Of a stretch of DNA of 64,000 nt, positions 35,901-43,760 are shown one piece after another (position 1 is the stretch's first letter; each line of letters opens with the position of its first letter). Source of the stretch: Methylonatrum sp040877625. GTDB lineage: Bacteria; Pseudomonadota; Gammaproteobacteria; Nitrococcales; Aquisalimonadaceae. Where the stretch lies: positions 1 to 64,000 of the forward strand of contig JBBDNK010000036.1 in NCBI GenBank assembly GCA_040877625.1. The letters are read 5' to 3'. The translations under genes and the position numbers were made by a program. Under the pieces are notes generated by a model. The model did no database searches and was not told the DNA's origin. It worked only from the letters and a program-made list of their open reading frames with translations.

Positions 35901-37449
35901 CCAGAGGCATCGACAGTGTCTCGTCAGAAGCCGATTCATTGTCGATGCCGACCCATGCGTGTGTGCAATAAAATTCGCCGCTCTCTTCGTCGACCTCCAT
36001 AAGATAGGCCCGGTCGACACCTGCATGCCGACCAATAAGACCAAGCGAGCGGTCCATCTCCATCTCAAGCTCATGGGCCGGTGCACAGATGAAACGCCCG
36101 GAGAGGTCAGCGATAAGCTCAAGATAACTGCTGCGGTAATCCAGCGCCTGCTGGATCTGTTTGCGTTCGGTGATGTCCATCACCTGGCACAGCAGGTAGC
36201 CCGGATTGCCGTCGGGGTTGTTAACCACCGTGACGTTCAACTCGACCCAGATCACCTGCCCATCCCGATGCACGTAGCGCTTTTCAGTGTCGATGCTACG
36301 CAGCCGGCCCCGCCGCAGAATGATCAACGCGCGCCGGTGGTTGTCGAGTTCCTCGGGCCAGGTCACGTCCGAATAATGACGGCCGACCATCTCCCGCTCG
36401 CTATAGCCGAGCATTCGACAGAATTGCGGCGCCACGCGCAGCCAGTATCCGTCCAGGGACATGCGGTTGGTCATTACCCGGGATAAAGCCTGCGCCCGCT
36501 GCAGTTGCGCTTCCCGCATCCGCAGGTTGCGTGCACGAAGGGTCTCCTGGGTGCAGTCCCGGGCAACCGTCGACAGCCGTTCAACGCGCCCCCGCTCATC
36601 CCGGTGAGCGACAACGACCTGCGAGAGATGCAACTCGCGACCCGAGGGGGCGCGCAGGCTTATTTCGCCCGACCAGTTGTCCTGCTTTCGAAGCGCCGGA
36701 ATGATCACCTCGCGGAAATGCGTCTGATAATCCGCCGTCAGGTAGTCCATCAGATTCGGCGCTTCACCATCCTGATCCGCATCGGGCAGACCCAGCATGG
36801 TGCGACCGGCCGGATTAAGATACTCCGCCACACCCTTCAGATCGGTAATCGCGACCAGATCGCTGGTCTTGTCCAGCAGCGTCCGAAAGCGGTTCTGGCC
36901 ACGCCGTTCCACGGCCAGTTCGGTGCTGGCGCCGATCGCCTCCACCATCATCTGCAGAAACTGCAGATCTTCATCGCCAAAGCTGATTCGCTTTGCCGCC
37001 GTGACGCATAACAGCCCCCACGGCCCGCGCGCCGTCATCACCGGCAACGCAAGCAGGAAACCGGTCGAGCCCTCGGGCCGCCCGGCCAGCAACAGGCGTT
37101 CCTGCATGGACAATTCGCCGATGGATTGCTGGGATTCTCCGCTGTCGAGCGCGCGCCGCAGGGTACCTTCCGGTATCGGGTGCGTTTCAATGCGAAGGGT
37201 ATTGTCTGGCAGATCGCTCGCCGCTACACGCACGCCACCGTCAGGCATGCGTTCCAGCCCGATACAGTGATCCACCGGAAGCAGGTCAATGACCCGCTGC
37301 ACGGCCAGGTGCAGCACCTTCGACAACGGGCCATTGATGACCGCGCGCCGGCTGACTTCCGCGATGGCGGCCTGCTGGCGCAGCCGGCGGATCAGTCTAA
37401 GGTCAAGTTGGCCTCGAGCATTCTCTATTTGCATTGCGGGACCGGCCAC
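32938..37449 (-). CDS. Multi-sensor diguanylate cyclase/phosphodiesterase (PAS, GAF, GGDEF, EAL)
   Basis: A 1503-residue cytoplasmic protein with no obvious membrane helix. Approximate order: GAF 30-180, PAS 195-310, PAS 320-435, GAF 450-620, PAS 660-780, GAF 800-955, PAS 965-1085, GGDEF 1095-1250, EAL 1265-1500. The GGDEF site is intact (RLGGDEFGVL). The EAL signature is ELL (YELLLRM), but SINLSG, FEITETA, LDDFGSG, the KID lysine and VQGY are kept, so phosphodiesterase activity remains possible. It would make or break c-di-GMP in response to several inputs. Start uncertain: GTG at 37449 or ATG at 37434, neither with a strong ribosome binding site. Monocistronic. Confidence 0.92.
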   Translation of the reverse strand: MAGPAMQIENARGQLDLRLIRRLRQQAAIAEVSRRAVINGPLSKVLHLAVQRVIDLLPVDHCIGLERMPDGGVRVAASDLPDNTLRIETHPIPEGTLRRALDSGESQQSIGELSMQERLLLAGRPEGSTGFLLALPVMTARGPWGLLCVTAAKRISFGDEDLQFLQMMVEAIGASTELAVERRGQNRFRTLLDKTSDLVAITDLKGVAEYLNPAGRTMLGLPDADQDGEAPNLMDYLTADYQTHFREVIIPALRKQDNWSGEISLRAPSGRELHLSQVVVAHRDERGRVERLSTVARDCTQETLRARNLRMREAQLQRAQALSRVMTNRMSLDGYWLRVAPQFCRMLGYSEREMVGRHYSDVTWPEELDNHRRALIILRRGRLRSIDTEKRYVHRDGQVIWVELNVTVVNNPDGNPGYLLCQVMDITERKQIQQALDYRSSYLELIADLSGRFICAPAHELEMEMDRSLGLIGRHAGVDRAYLMEVDEESGEFYCTHAWVGIDNESASDETLSMPLDSAGWVLKRCHLGDFTRIAELDDLPEAATADRTRLQAQSIQSMLVCPLRIGERLVAAVGLGMVREPRDWTRDMERMLGLTGQMLLNVLQRRRMDQALADSEQRYRAMVENAADAVIAERKKAEKHLHDERYFTDSAINSLPGIFYVCDQRGQLRRWNRRLEAVTGFTSESLCSMRLQDLFTPSDRPKIWRRLERLLNQDGGSVEASLIAHDGSVVPYLLTGIRSESQGKRYLVGMGMDVSERHTSERERTAYLRRTRLQHQTIGRVATSDAVVEGDLDAVYGEVALRLADVLQASRAGVWLFNEKRTQLRCVELYSTEQSVHESGQVLNIARYPSYLSALEEGVGVDAVDVEHDPRTRELFSDYLGPLDIRSLLDTPIRISGQAMGVVTVEQVGMRRQWTVDEISFVGAMADQVAQSLINRDRRQSAQALQDSERRYRVLYDHNPSMFFTVDREGLIRSVNRFAAETLGRSVEELVKVPFDKLHAEEDQALVQAWVSDCIGAHGELRRWDTRLARAEDEPIWIRVTARSIRDVDGARVMLAVCEDITEARKLSEELSYQASHDSLTGLYNRREFEQRLERALQGSKLSGDDHALLYLDLDQFKVINDTCGHIAGDELLRQLSDVLRSRVSKRDTLARLGGDEFGVLLEHCTPDNAQRVAEAARSAIAEFRFSWSGQTFGLGVSIGLVPITSTSTSINDILSLADTACYAAKDQGRNRIHTYREDDFELARRHGEMQWVNRIRHALDEDRFQLYQQRIVPLADTDSSEMHYELLLRMRDEAGELVLPNAFLPAAERYNLASRLDRWVMLEALNWLAARPEHLRVLGTCSINLSGHSLGDEDFLDFVLMEIRNAKVPAEKLCFEITETAAIRNLSTATRFIRRLKDEGCRFALDDFGSGLSSFAYLKNLPVDYLKIDGVFIQDILDDPIDLAVVKSINDIGHVMGKQTIAEFVESVEIMERLKQIGVDFVQGYAIAAPASLASLISPKD

Positions 37450-37575
37450 TGCCAGCGAATCCGGTAGGGGCGCGTTTCAACTCCTCAATGAATACCCGCC
37501 ATATCCATTTTACGGGCGATAATCCGCCAAGATTTGAGTGTGCCCAAAAGTGCGGCCTGTGTCACAAAAAAACCG

Positions 37576-39306
37576 TCACTTCGCTGAATCCATGTACTCC
37601 ATTATCAGTTGCAAACGCGCACTGCCCCGCCAGCGGTTGACGTCCAGCCTATAGACCGCGCGCACTCTGGCACCAAGACTATCCCAGCCGTGGTCCAGGG
37701 CCCGAAAGGCGATCGCTTCCAGCGTCGCGCCACCTTCCGGGTGACGCAATTCGAATTTCAGGTGCCGCTCACCGACAACCCGCTGACTCACCACGTCGAA
37801 CACATTATCAAATGACGGCTCGGGAAAACCCTGCCCCCACGGTCCACCGGCTTTAATCTGACGGGCAAGACCGATCTCCAGATCGGCGGCGCCAAGCGGG
37901 CCATCGGTCAATAACGCATGATCGAGCATGCCAGGTTCAATGGCCGCGGCTGCCGCGGATTCAAATGCACGGCGAAAATCCTCGAAGCGCGCCGGTTCGA
38001 GGCTCAGGCCCGCGGCTGCCGCGTGTCCGCCGAAGCGAGCGATCAGGCCCGAATTGGCGGTTGCAATACGATCGAGAAGATCCCGTATGTGCAGGCCGGG
38101 GATAGATCGTGCGGAACCCTTGAGCTCGGCCCCCGCGGGTGCGAAGGCAATCACCGGACGATTGAATCGCTCCTTTATCCTGGACGCGAGAATCCCGATT
38201 ACACCCTGATGCCAGTCCGGCTCCATCAGGCAAAGGCCGGCTGGCGGATTGCCGTTCCAGCGGCCCTCCAGGCGGTCCAGGCCGGCGAGCGCGTCGGTTT
38301 CCATTTGTAATTCGATATCGCGACGCTGGCGATTGAGATCATCAAGCCGTGCAGCCATGCGCCTGGCGGCGTCGTCATCATCGGCAAGCAGGCACTCGAT
38401 GCCGAGCGACATGTCCTCCAGCCGCCCGGCGGCGTTGAGGCGTGGCCCGACGGCGAAGCCGAGATCGCCGGTGGACACCTGTGTCGGTTCCCGCCCCGCC
38501 ACCTCGAGGAGTGCGCGGATTCCGGCTCTGCAGCGGCCCGCGCGTATACGTCGCAGCCCCTGCTCGACAAGCACACGGTTGTTGCGGTCAAGAGGGACGA
38601 CATCGGCCACCGTTCCCAGCGCCACGAGATCGAGATACGCCGCGAGATTCGGTTCCGGGCGATCAGGTCCAAACCAGTCCAGAGACCGCAGGCGCGTCCG
38701 CAACGCGACCAGAACGTAGAAAATCACACCCACTCCGGCAAGATGCTTGCTGGGGAAATCGTCGTCGGGCAGGTTCGGGTTCACGATGGCGTCGGCTGCC
38801 GGCAAGGCACTGCCGGGCAGATGATGGTCGGTCACCAGCACCTGGATACCGCGTTCACGGGCCGCCGAAACGCCTTCAATGCTGGAGATGCCGTTGTCCA
38901 CCGTTACCAGCAGATCCGGCGCATGTGCGGCGGCAAGCTCGACGATCTCCGGTGTCAGCCCGTAACCGTAAGTGAACCGATTAGGCACCAGATACCGCAC
39001 GTTATCCAGCCCCAGGGCACGCAGCGCAAGCACCGCAAGGGCGCAACTGGTGGCGCCATCGGCATCGAAATCACCGACCAGCAGCACGCGACCGCCGCGG
39101 GTCACCTGTGCCGCGAGCAAATCGATGGCCTGATCCAGCCCACTCAGGGTGCGGGCATCTTCGAGGCGGTCCAGGCCCAGCAGGAGTTCATCGGCATCGG
39201 CAATCCGGCGTCCGGCATAGACACGGCGCAAGACCGGGTGCATGCCGACGTCCCGCAATTGCTCGAGTTCCACGGACAAGGGTCGTTGGCGCACGGTGCG
39301 CTTCAT
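37576..39306 (-). CDS. recJ: Single-stranded-DNA-specific 5'-3' exonuclease RecJ
   Basis: Nuclease of RecF-pathway recombination and mismatch repair. The 576-residue protein has the DHH-family motifs VGDFDADGATSC, TVDNGISS and LVTDHHLPG, the DHHA1 region (PVIAFAPAGAELKGSARS) and the LRHPEGGATLEAIAF C-terminal OB-like segment. ATG at 39306 overlaps the stop codon of the upstream rpfE gene (ATGA) and starts at the family N terminus; the open frame continues to 39495 only as an extension into rpfE. Confidence 0.95.
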   Translation of the reverse strand: MKRTVRQRPLSVELEQLRDVGMHPVLRRVYAGRRIADADELLLGLDRLEDARTLSGLDQAIDLLAAQVTRGGRVLLVGDFDADGATSCALAVLALRALGLDNVRYLVPNRFTYGYGLTPEIVELAAAHAPDLLVTVDNGISSIEGVSAARERGIQVLVTDHHLPGSALPAADAIVNPNLPDDDFPSKHLAGVGVIFYVLVALRTRLRSLDWFGPDRPEPNLAAYLDLVALGTVADVVPLDRNNRVLVEQGLRRIRAGRCRAGIRALLEVAGREPTQVSTGDLGFAVGPRLNAAGRLEDMSLGIECLLADDDDAARRMAARLDDLNRQRRDIELQMETDALAGLDRLEGRWNGNPPAGLCLMEPDWHQGVIGILASRIKERFNRPVIAFAPAGAELKGSARSIPGLHIRDLLDRIATANSGLIARFGGHAAAAGLSLEPARFEDFRRAFESAAAAAIEPGMLDHALLTDGPLGAADLEIGLARQIKAGGPWGQGFPEPSFDNVFDVVSQRVVGERHLKFELRHPEGGATLEAIAFRALDHGWDSLGARVRAVYRLDVNRWRGSARLQLIMEYMDSAK

Positions 39307-40361
39307 GACCGGCTGCGCTCCAGCCAGTATGCAAGCGGACGATTGCGACGCCAGAAATAGCGCAGCGATGCGGCCTTGAGCTCCCAACGGCGCTCGCCAA
39401 GATCCAGCACGAGACGCTGCAGTCTTCCATTGCGCAACGCCTGATACAATGGGACGGCGCCTTCCAGCGCAAACGCATTCAGCGCCGATTCCCATTCCTG
39501 GAAGGTGTCCGAATCCGCGACAGCGGGAAACCTCCCCATGTCGATCAGTACCGGACCATCCGCTTCGGACTCAGCCTGATCAAGCAGATCCACCAGATCC
39601 GTTAGCGGTGCGCAGGGTATGCCCGTGTGTCTGGCCAGGCCCCTGACCAGAGCATTATCCGAGCAGACCAGTGACCACCGTGCGCGATCAGGCGGCGGCG
39701 GCAGACGCCCACCGCCCCAGGGCCAGATACTATTGACGGAACGATAGCCCTCACTCTGACGGTGCCGATTGAGTGCGCTTTCATGCAGCAGCATTTGCAC
39801 CTCATTGAGGAGAGCGACCCAGGTTCGGGCATGTTCACCGGTAGGAAGGCTCTCCCCCATGGCTCTGCCAATGGCCTGGGCCAGGGGCGTGGTGCGCAGC
39901 CGGGGCGTCGTCGTCACCTGCAGATACCAGCGATCCGGATGCGGCGCGATCAGCATGAGGCCGTCGTCGATAAACAGGCGATTGAAGTCCCGCACCAGTT
40001 CGGCAACGAGATCAACCGGCAAGGCCAGCCTGCCCGGCTCAAGCACAAGCAGGCTGTCCCGATCCGGGTGCAGATGCACTGGGTCGGCGCGATAAATCCA
40101 GGTTTCACCCGGATCGAAGCCATCGCCGAGGGCGGATAACGGCCCGACCGGAATGTCGGCCCCGAGCGGGACCTCCAGGCCGAAAAGTGACAGCCGTCGG
40201 AAATCCGCGTCCAGTCCGCTGACCTCGCGGACCAGCTTGCCGCGGGACAATAGCAGGGCAAGATCCCGGCCGGCTTCACCCGCCTCGATCAGGCCCGCGG
40301 CCTGATCCGGCAGCGGGCCCAGCAAACCGGGAAGGTGAAGATGCAGTGCAGTCGCAGACAT
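39303..40361 (-). CDS. rpfE: RpfE-like protein encoded beside recJ
   Basis: A 352-residue soluble protein similar to Xanthomonas RpfE and to proteins often annotated phosphoglycerate mutase-like regulatory proteins. Visible blocks include HLHLPGLLGPLPDQ, VHLHPDRDSLLVLEP, NEVQMLLHESALNRHRQSEG (part of a conserved ring NEVQMLLHE and R..EG..VNS.W.WGGG) and SVNSIWPWGGGRLP. Its function is unknown; the link with recJ is conserved. ATG at 40361 is preferred to 40388 because of GGGAG upstream. Translationally coupled to recJ by a four-base overlap. Confidence 0.72.
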   Translation of the reverse strand: MSATALHLHLPGLLGPLPDQAAGLIEAGEAGRDLALLLSRGKLVREVSGLDADFRRLSLFGLEVPLGADIPVGPLSALGDGFDPGETWIYRADPVHLHPDRDSLLVLEPGRLALPVDLVAELVRDFNRLFIDDGLMLIAPHPDRWYLQVTTTPRLRTTPLAQAIGRAMGESLPTGEHARTWVALLNEVQMLLHESALNRHRQSEGYRSVNSIWPWGGGRLPPPPDRARWSLVCSDNALVRGLARHTGIPCAPLTDLVDLLDQAESEADGPVLIDMGRFPAVADSDTFQEWESALNAFALEGAVPLYQALRNGRLQRLVLDLGERRWELKAASLRYFWRRNRPLAYWLERSRS

Positions 40362-40416
40362 GCTGCTCTGCTCCCATTTACGGATCAACGTGCCGCCGGC
40401 AATATCCGGTCAGTCG

Positions 40417-41553
40417 TCAGAGGCGGTCCAGTATGGCGGTCTTTACCGCATCCAGGGTGGCCGGCACATTGCGGATTGCATCGCCGGCCTGGCGAATGGC
40501 CACGTCGGGATCCTTGAGGCCATGGCCGGTCAGCGTGCACACCACGGTACTGCCTTCGGGAATTCGGCCACTGTTGATATCACGAATCGCACCGGCCAGG
40601 GACGTTGCCGACGCAGGCTCACAGAATACGCCCTCGCGGTCCGCCAGCAGCCGCTGGGTCTTGAGAATCTCGTCGTCGGTAAGCTCATCGAACCAGCCGT
40701 CGGATTCCTTCACGACCGCCAGTGCCTGATCAAAGGACTGCGGATGCCCGATGCGAATGGCCGTCGCCACGGTCTCCGGGTCGTCTACCATGCGCCCACG
40801 CAGGAACGGCGCCGCACCGCTGGCCTGATACCCCACCATGCGCGGCCGATCCTTCACGATGCTGCCGACAAACCGGCACTGGCCATGGCAGAACTGGCAA
40901 GCGTCGGTGAGATGTTCTCCGCGGCGTCCGGAGGATTCACAGTAACCGATCCAGTGGGCCGTAATGTTGCCCGCATTACCCACCGGCAGGCAGTGGAAAT
41001 CGGGAGCCCGTTCCAGCTCCTCGATAATCTCGAAGGCTGCCGTCTTCTGCCCCTGCAGGCGGTATGGGTTGATCGAATTGACGATGGTTACCGGGGCATG
41101 GTCCGCGATGTCCTTGACGATACGCATTCCGGCGTCGAAGTTGCCCTTGATCTGTAGCACGTCGGCGCCGTGCATGATGGCCTGTGCAAGCTTGCCCATG
41201 GCGATCTTGCCGTCGGGGATAAGCACGAACGCCTTGATTCCCGCACGAGCCGCATAGGCCGCGGCGGAGGCGGAGGTATTCCCCGTTGATGCGCAGATGA
41301 TCGCCCGGCTACCTTCATTCACCGCCTGGGTCACTGCCATGGTCATGCCACGGTCCTTGAACGACCCGGTCGGGTTGAGCCCCTCGAACTTGACGTAAAG
41401 CTCTATGGCACGGCCCAGATCCGCTGGAATATTGTTCAGGCGGATCAGAGGCGTATTGCCCTCTCCCAGGCTGATGACACGGGCATCGTCCCGCAATGGC
41501 AGGCGATCGCGGTATTTTTCAATCAGGCCGGTATAGCGCACTCGGAATGGCAT
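40417..41553 (-). CDS. thrC: Threonine synthase, short type, with an unusual Cys-rich insertion
   Basis: PLP enzyme converting O-phosphohomoserine to threonine. The 378-residue protein has the lysine motif NPTGSFKDRGM (about 62), the STGNTSASAAAYAARAG phosphate-binding loop region and LPVGNAGNITAHW. It is of the short bacterial type rather than the longer E. coli type. Between GNAGNITAHWIGY and RPRMVGYQASGAAPF there is an extra stretch of about 20 residues containing CQFCHGQC plus another Cys, absent from the short enzymes I can recall. Downstream of hom on the same strand (43-base gap), so hom-thrC is an operon. Confidence 0.93.
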   Translation of the reverse strand: MPFRVRYTGLIEKYRDRLPLRDDARVISLGEGNTPLIRLNNIPADLGRAIELYVKFEGLNPTGSFKDRGMTMAVTQAVNEGSRAIICASTGNTSASAAAYAARAGIKAFVLIPDGKIAMGKLAQAIMHGADVLQIKGNFDAGMRIVKDIADHAPVTIVNSINPYRLQGQKTAAFEIIEELERAPDFHCLPVGNAGNITAHWIGYCESSGRRGEHLTDACQFCHGQCRFVGSIVKDRPRMVGYQASGAAPFLRGRMVDDPETVATAIRIGHPQSFDQALAVVKESDGWFDELTDDEILKTQRLLADREGVFCEPASATSLAGAIRDINSGRIPEGSTVVCTLTGHGLKDPDVAIRQAGDAIRNVPATLDAVKTAILDRL

Positions 41554-41596
41554 GGTTGTGTATCCATAAATGGCCCGGGCAGTCCGCTCCGGGCAG

Positions 41597-42907
41597 TTAC
41601 TGAAGCTGTTCCAGACGAATCCGCGTCACCCGGCCTTGGACGGCATCCAGTGCCTCTATCCGCTCCTGGGCACGATTCATCTGACGTTCGTAGACGCGAT
41701 GTGTGAGCAGAATCACCGGTACGTGACCCGCACCCGGCGCCGGCTCCTTTTGCAGAATGGCTTCGATGCTGATGCTGTTCTCGCCAAGTATACGGGTGAT
41801 GTCCGCGAGTACGCCGGGCTGATCGAGTACTTCCAGGCGCAGGTAATACGAAGTACTGACCGATTCCATCGGCAATACCGGGACACTGGACAGAGCCGTG
41901 GACTGAAATGCAAGGTACGGCACGCGGTTTTCGGGTTCGAGATTGAATTCCCGCACCACGTCCACCAGATCGGCGACCACCGCGGAGGCCGTTGGCGAGG
42001 CGCCGGCGCCAGCGCCATAGAACAGAGTCGGCCCGACCGCATCACCCATGACCATCACCGCGTTCATCACGCCGTCGACATTCGCCAGCAGTTGCCGTTC
42101 GGGCAGCAGCGTCGGATGCACCCGCAGTTCAATGCCTTCGTCAGTCTGCCGGCACAGCCCGAGATGCTTGATGCGATAGCCAAGCTGATCGGCATAAGCC
42201 ACGTCCTCCCGGGTGACATGGGTAATGCCTTCCACATGCACCTTGTCGAACTGCAGCGGAATACCGAAGGCGATGGACGCAAGTATGGTCAACTTGTGCG
42301 CCGCATCAATGCCCTCGACATCAAAACTCGGATCTGCCTCGGCATATCCCAGCCGTTGCGCCTCGGCAAGTACCTCGCCGAACTCACGGCTGGCATAGTA
42401 CATCTCACTGAGAATGAAGTTGGACGTACCGTTGATGATCCCGGCCAGCCACTCGATGCGGTTGCCGGTCAGGCCCTCGCGAATGGACTTGATGATCGGA
42501 ATGCCACCGGCCACGGCGGCCTCGAACGCCACCGTGACGCCCCGGGCACGGGCATGTTCGAAGATTTCGTTGCCGTACTTGGCCACCAGGGCCTTGTTGG
42601 CCGTGACAACATGCTTACCGTTGTCGAGGGCGCGCAGCACCAACTCGTGAGCCGGCTCATCACCGCCGATCAGTTCGATAATGATCTCGGTTTCCGGATC
42701 GTCCACCACCTCGAAGGGGTCGCTGGTGATGCGGATACCCTCCGTGGAGCAGGCACGCGGCCGCTCCGGATGTCGGGTGGCCGCACAAACCACGTCAATA
42801 CCGCGCCCGGCGCGCCGGGCGATCTCATCATTATTACGCAGCAGCAGATTGATAGTGCCCGCGCCAACGGTACCCAATCCCAGCAATCCCACCTTCACCG
42901 AACTCAC
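41597..42907 (-). CDS. hom: Homoserine dehydrogenase
   Basis: NAD(P)-dependent reduction of aspartate semialdehyde to homoserine, the branch to threonine and methionine. The 436-residue protein starts SSVKVGLLGLGTVGAGT, with the nucleotide-binding motif at residues 8-13, continues with the catalytic KADPSFDVEGIDAAHKL-type block (YAEADPSFDVEGID here) and ends in an ACT domain (about 350-430, YYLRLEVLDQPGVLADI) for threonine feedback. GTG at 42907 has GGGGAGGA upstream and overlaps the stop codon of the alaC remnant (GTGA). The frame is open to 42979 only through that remnant. Confidence 0.95.
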   Translation of the reverse strand: MSSVKVGLLGLGTVGAGTINLLLRNNDEIARRAGRGIDVVCAATRHPERPRACSTEGIRITSDPFEVVDDPETEIIIELIGGDEPAHELVLRALDNGKHVVTANKALVAKYGNEIFEHARARGVTVAFEAAVAGGIPIIKSIREGLTGNRIEWLAGIINGTSNFILSEMYYASREFGEVLAEAQRLGYAEADPSFDVEGIDAAHKLTILASIAFGIPLQFDKVHVEGITHVTREDVAYADQLGYRIKHLGLCRQTDEGIELRVHPTLLPERQLLANVDGVMNAVMVMGDAVGPTLFYGAGAGASPTASAVVADLVDVVREFNLEPENRVPYLAFQSTALSSVPVLPMESVSTSYYLRLEVLDQPGVLADITRILGENSISIEAILQKEPAPGAGHVPVILLTHRVYERQMNRAQERIEALDAVQGRVTRIRLEQLQ

Positions 42908-43079
42908 GCAGTATCCTCCCCCGTACGGACGCCGCGGCGAAGCATGCCATTGATGCCTCGCAACGCCTGTCGGGTGCAATGTTCATTTTCGAAAAGACCG
43001 AAACGCACGTGGTCGTCGCCATATTCGCCAGAGCCGGCACCCGGATGCAACTTGATCCGCCCCGCTGCAGCATTCGCGG
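42904..43079 (-). pseudogene. Remnant of alaC (alanine/aspartate-type aminotransferase), C-terminal end only
   Basis: A minus-strand reading frame just before hom encodes IKLHPGAGSGEYGDDHVRF, then LFENEHCTRQALRG and INGMLRRG. This matches the conserved C-terminal end of AlaC-type class I aminotransferases (SPGxGFGEYGDDHVRFALIENxxRxRQAxRxI) known to precede hom in Pseudomonas and relatives. Only about 50 residues remain; no start codon or N-terminal 350 residues are present, and the catalytic lysine region is gone. Its TGA still overlaps the GTG of hom. Extent on the 5' side is approximate. Confidence 0.75.
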
Positions 43080-43275
43080 TATGACGATGCAAATCGGGTC
43101 CGCGGCCGGACATGTGGGCGCATTGTACTGGAACGTCGGGGGAAAAGTCAGGGCCGGGATCATCCCTTGGGCGCCTCTGATCCAATCCCATGGCGCTCTG
43201 GCTTTGCAGCATGCCCGTGGGAATCGATCAGAGGCTCCCTGACAGGGAACTGGGCAGCCTGCTAGAATTGCCAGC
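43080..43275. other. Non-coding stretch upstream of the alaC remnant
   Basis: No protein-like reading frame or RNA is evident. It must contain the promoter of hom-thrC (minus) and that of the Mth938-like gene (plus). A 13-base inverted repeat TCCCTG-A-CAGGGA lies at 43236-43248, followed on the plus strand by a -10-like TAGAAT at about 43263; the repeat could be an operator. Confidence 0.5.
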
Positions 43276-43656
43276 ATGCAACTGACCATGGAAGACACCG
43301 GCAAAGCCAACCGTATTCGTGGTTACGACGTCGGCAGTGTGACCGTGAACGACACGGTTTACCGTCAGTCCATCGTCGTGGCTCGCGATAACCTCATCAC
43401 CGACTGGCCGCCAGGTGCCGTAGACCGCCTCGCCACCACGCATCTTGATCAATTGCTGGAACTCGATCCGGAACTGATCATAATCGGCACCGGCAGCACC
43501 CAGCAGTTCCCCGACCGGGACGTGCTTCGGCACGCCATTCTCGCCGGCATCGGCATTGAGGTAATGACCACCCCTGCCGCCTGTCGCACCTATAACGTGC
43601 TGATGGCGGAGAACCGGCGCGCGGTAGCGGCGCTGTTCATGATGGAAAAAGCCTGA
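43276..43656 (+). CDS. Mth938-like domain protein (DUF498 family)
   Basis: A 126-residue protein of the Mth938/NDUFAF3-like fold. It shows IRGYDVGSVTVNDTVYRQSIVV near the N terminus, LLELDPELIIIGTGSTQQFP in the middle and GIGIEVMTTPAACRTYNVLMAENRR towards the end, all typical. The biochemical function is unknown; the mitochondrial relative helps complex I assembly. It stands alone between hom and rpoS and is followed by a clear terminator. Confidence 0.88.
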   Translation: MQLTMEDTGKANRIRGYDVGSVTVNDTVYRQSIVVARDNLITDWPPGAVDRLATTHLDQLLELDPELIIIGTGSTQQFPDRDVLRHAILAGIGIEVMTTPAACRTYNVLMAENRRAVAALFMMEKA

Positions 43657-43682
43657 CCGCCGAGACCATTCTACCGCAGTGC

Positions 43683-43713
43683 AAAGGCCCGGCCGCATAA
43701 TGGCCGGGCCTTT
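43683..43713 (+). terminator. Terminator after the Mth938-like gene
   Basis: A 12-bp perfect stem AAAGGCCCGGCC (43683-43694)/GGCCGGGCCTTT (43702-43713), loop GCATAAT, followed by CTTACCC on the plus strand. It begins 27 bases after the stop codon and lies between two convergent genes, so it may also stop rpoS transcripts, although the minus-strand tail is weak. Confidence 0.85.
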
Positions 43714-43760
43714 CTTACCCATGGAAACCCGGATCCTGCCACTCAGCCGAATACCGCGTC

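Noticed and set aside
41570..43084. A 504-codon plus-strand open frame opposite hom
   Set aside because: Hom on the minus strand is complete and conserved; the plus-strand protein is low-complexity and His/Arg-rich as expected for antisense reading.
42834..43310. A 158-codon minus-strand open frame across the hom start
   Set aside because: Its translation has no family resemblance; the alaC remnant is in a different frame and explains the conserved sequence.
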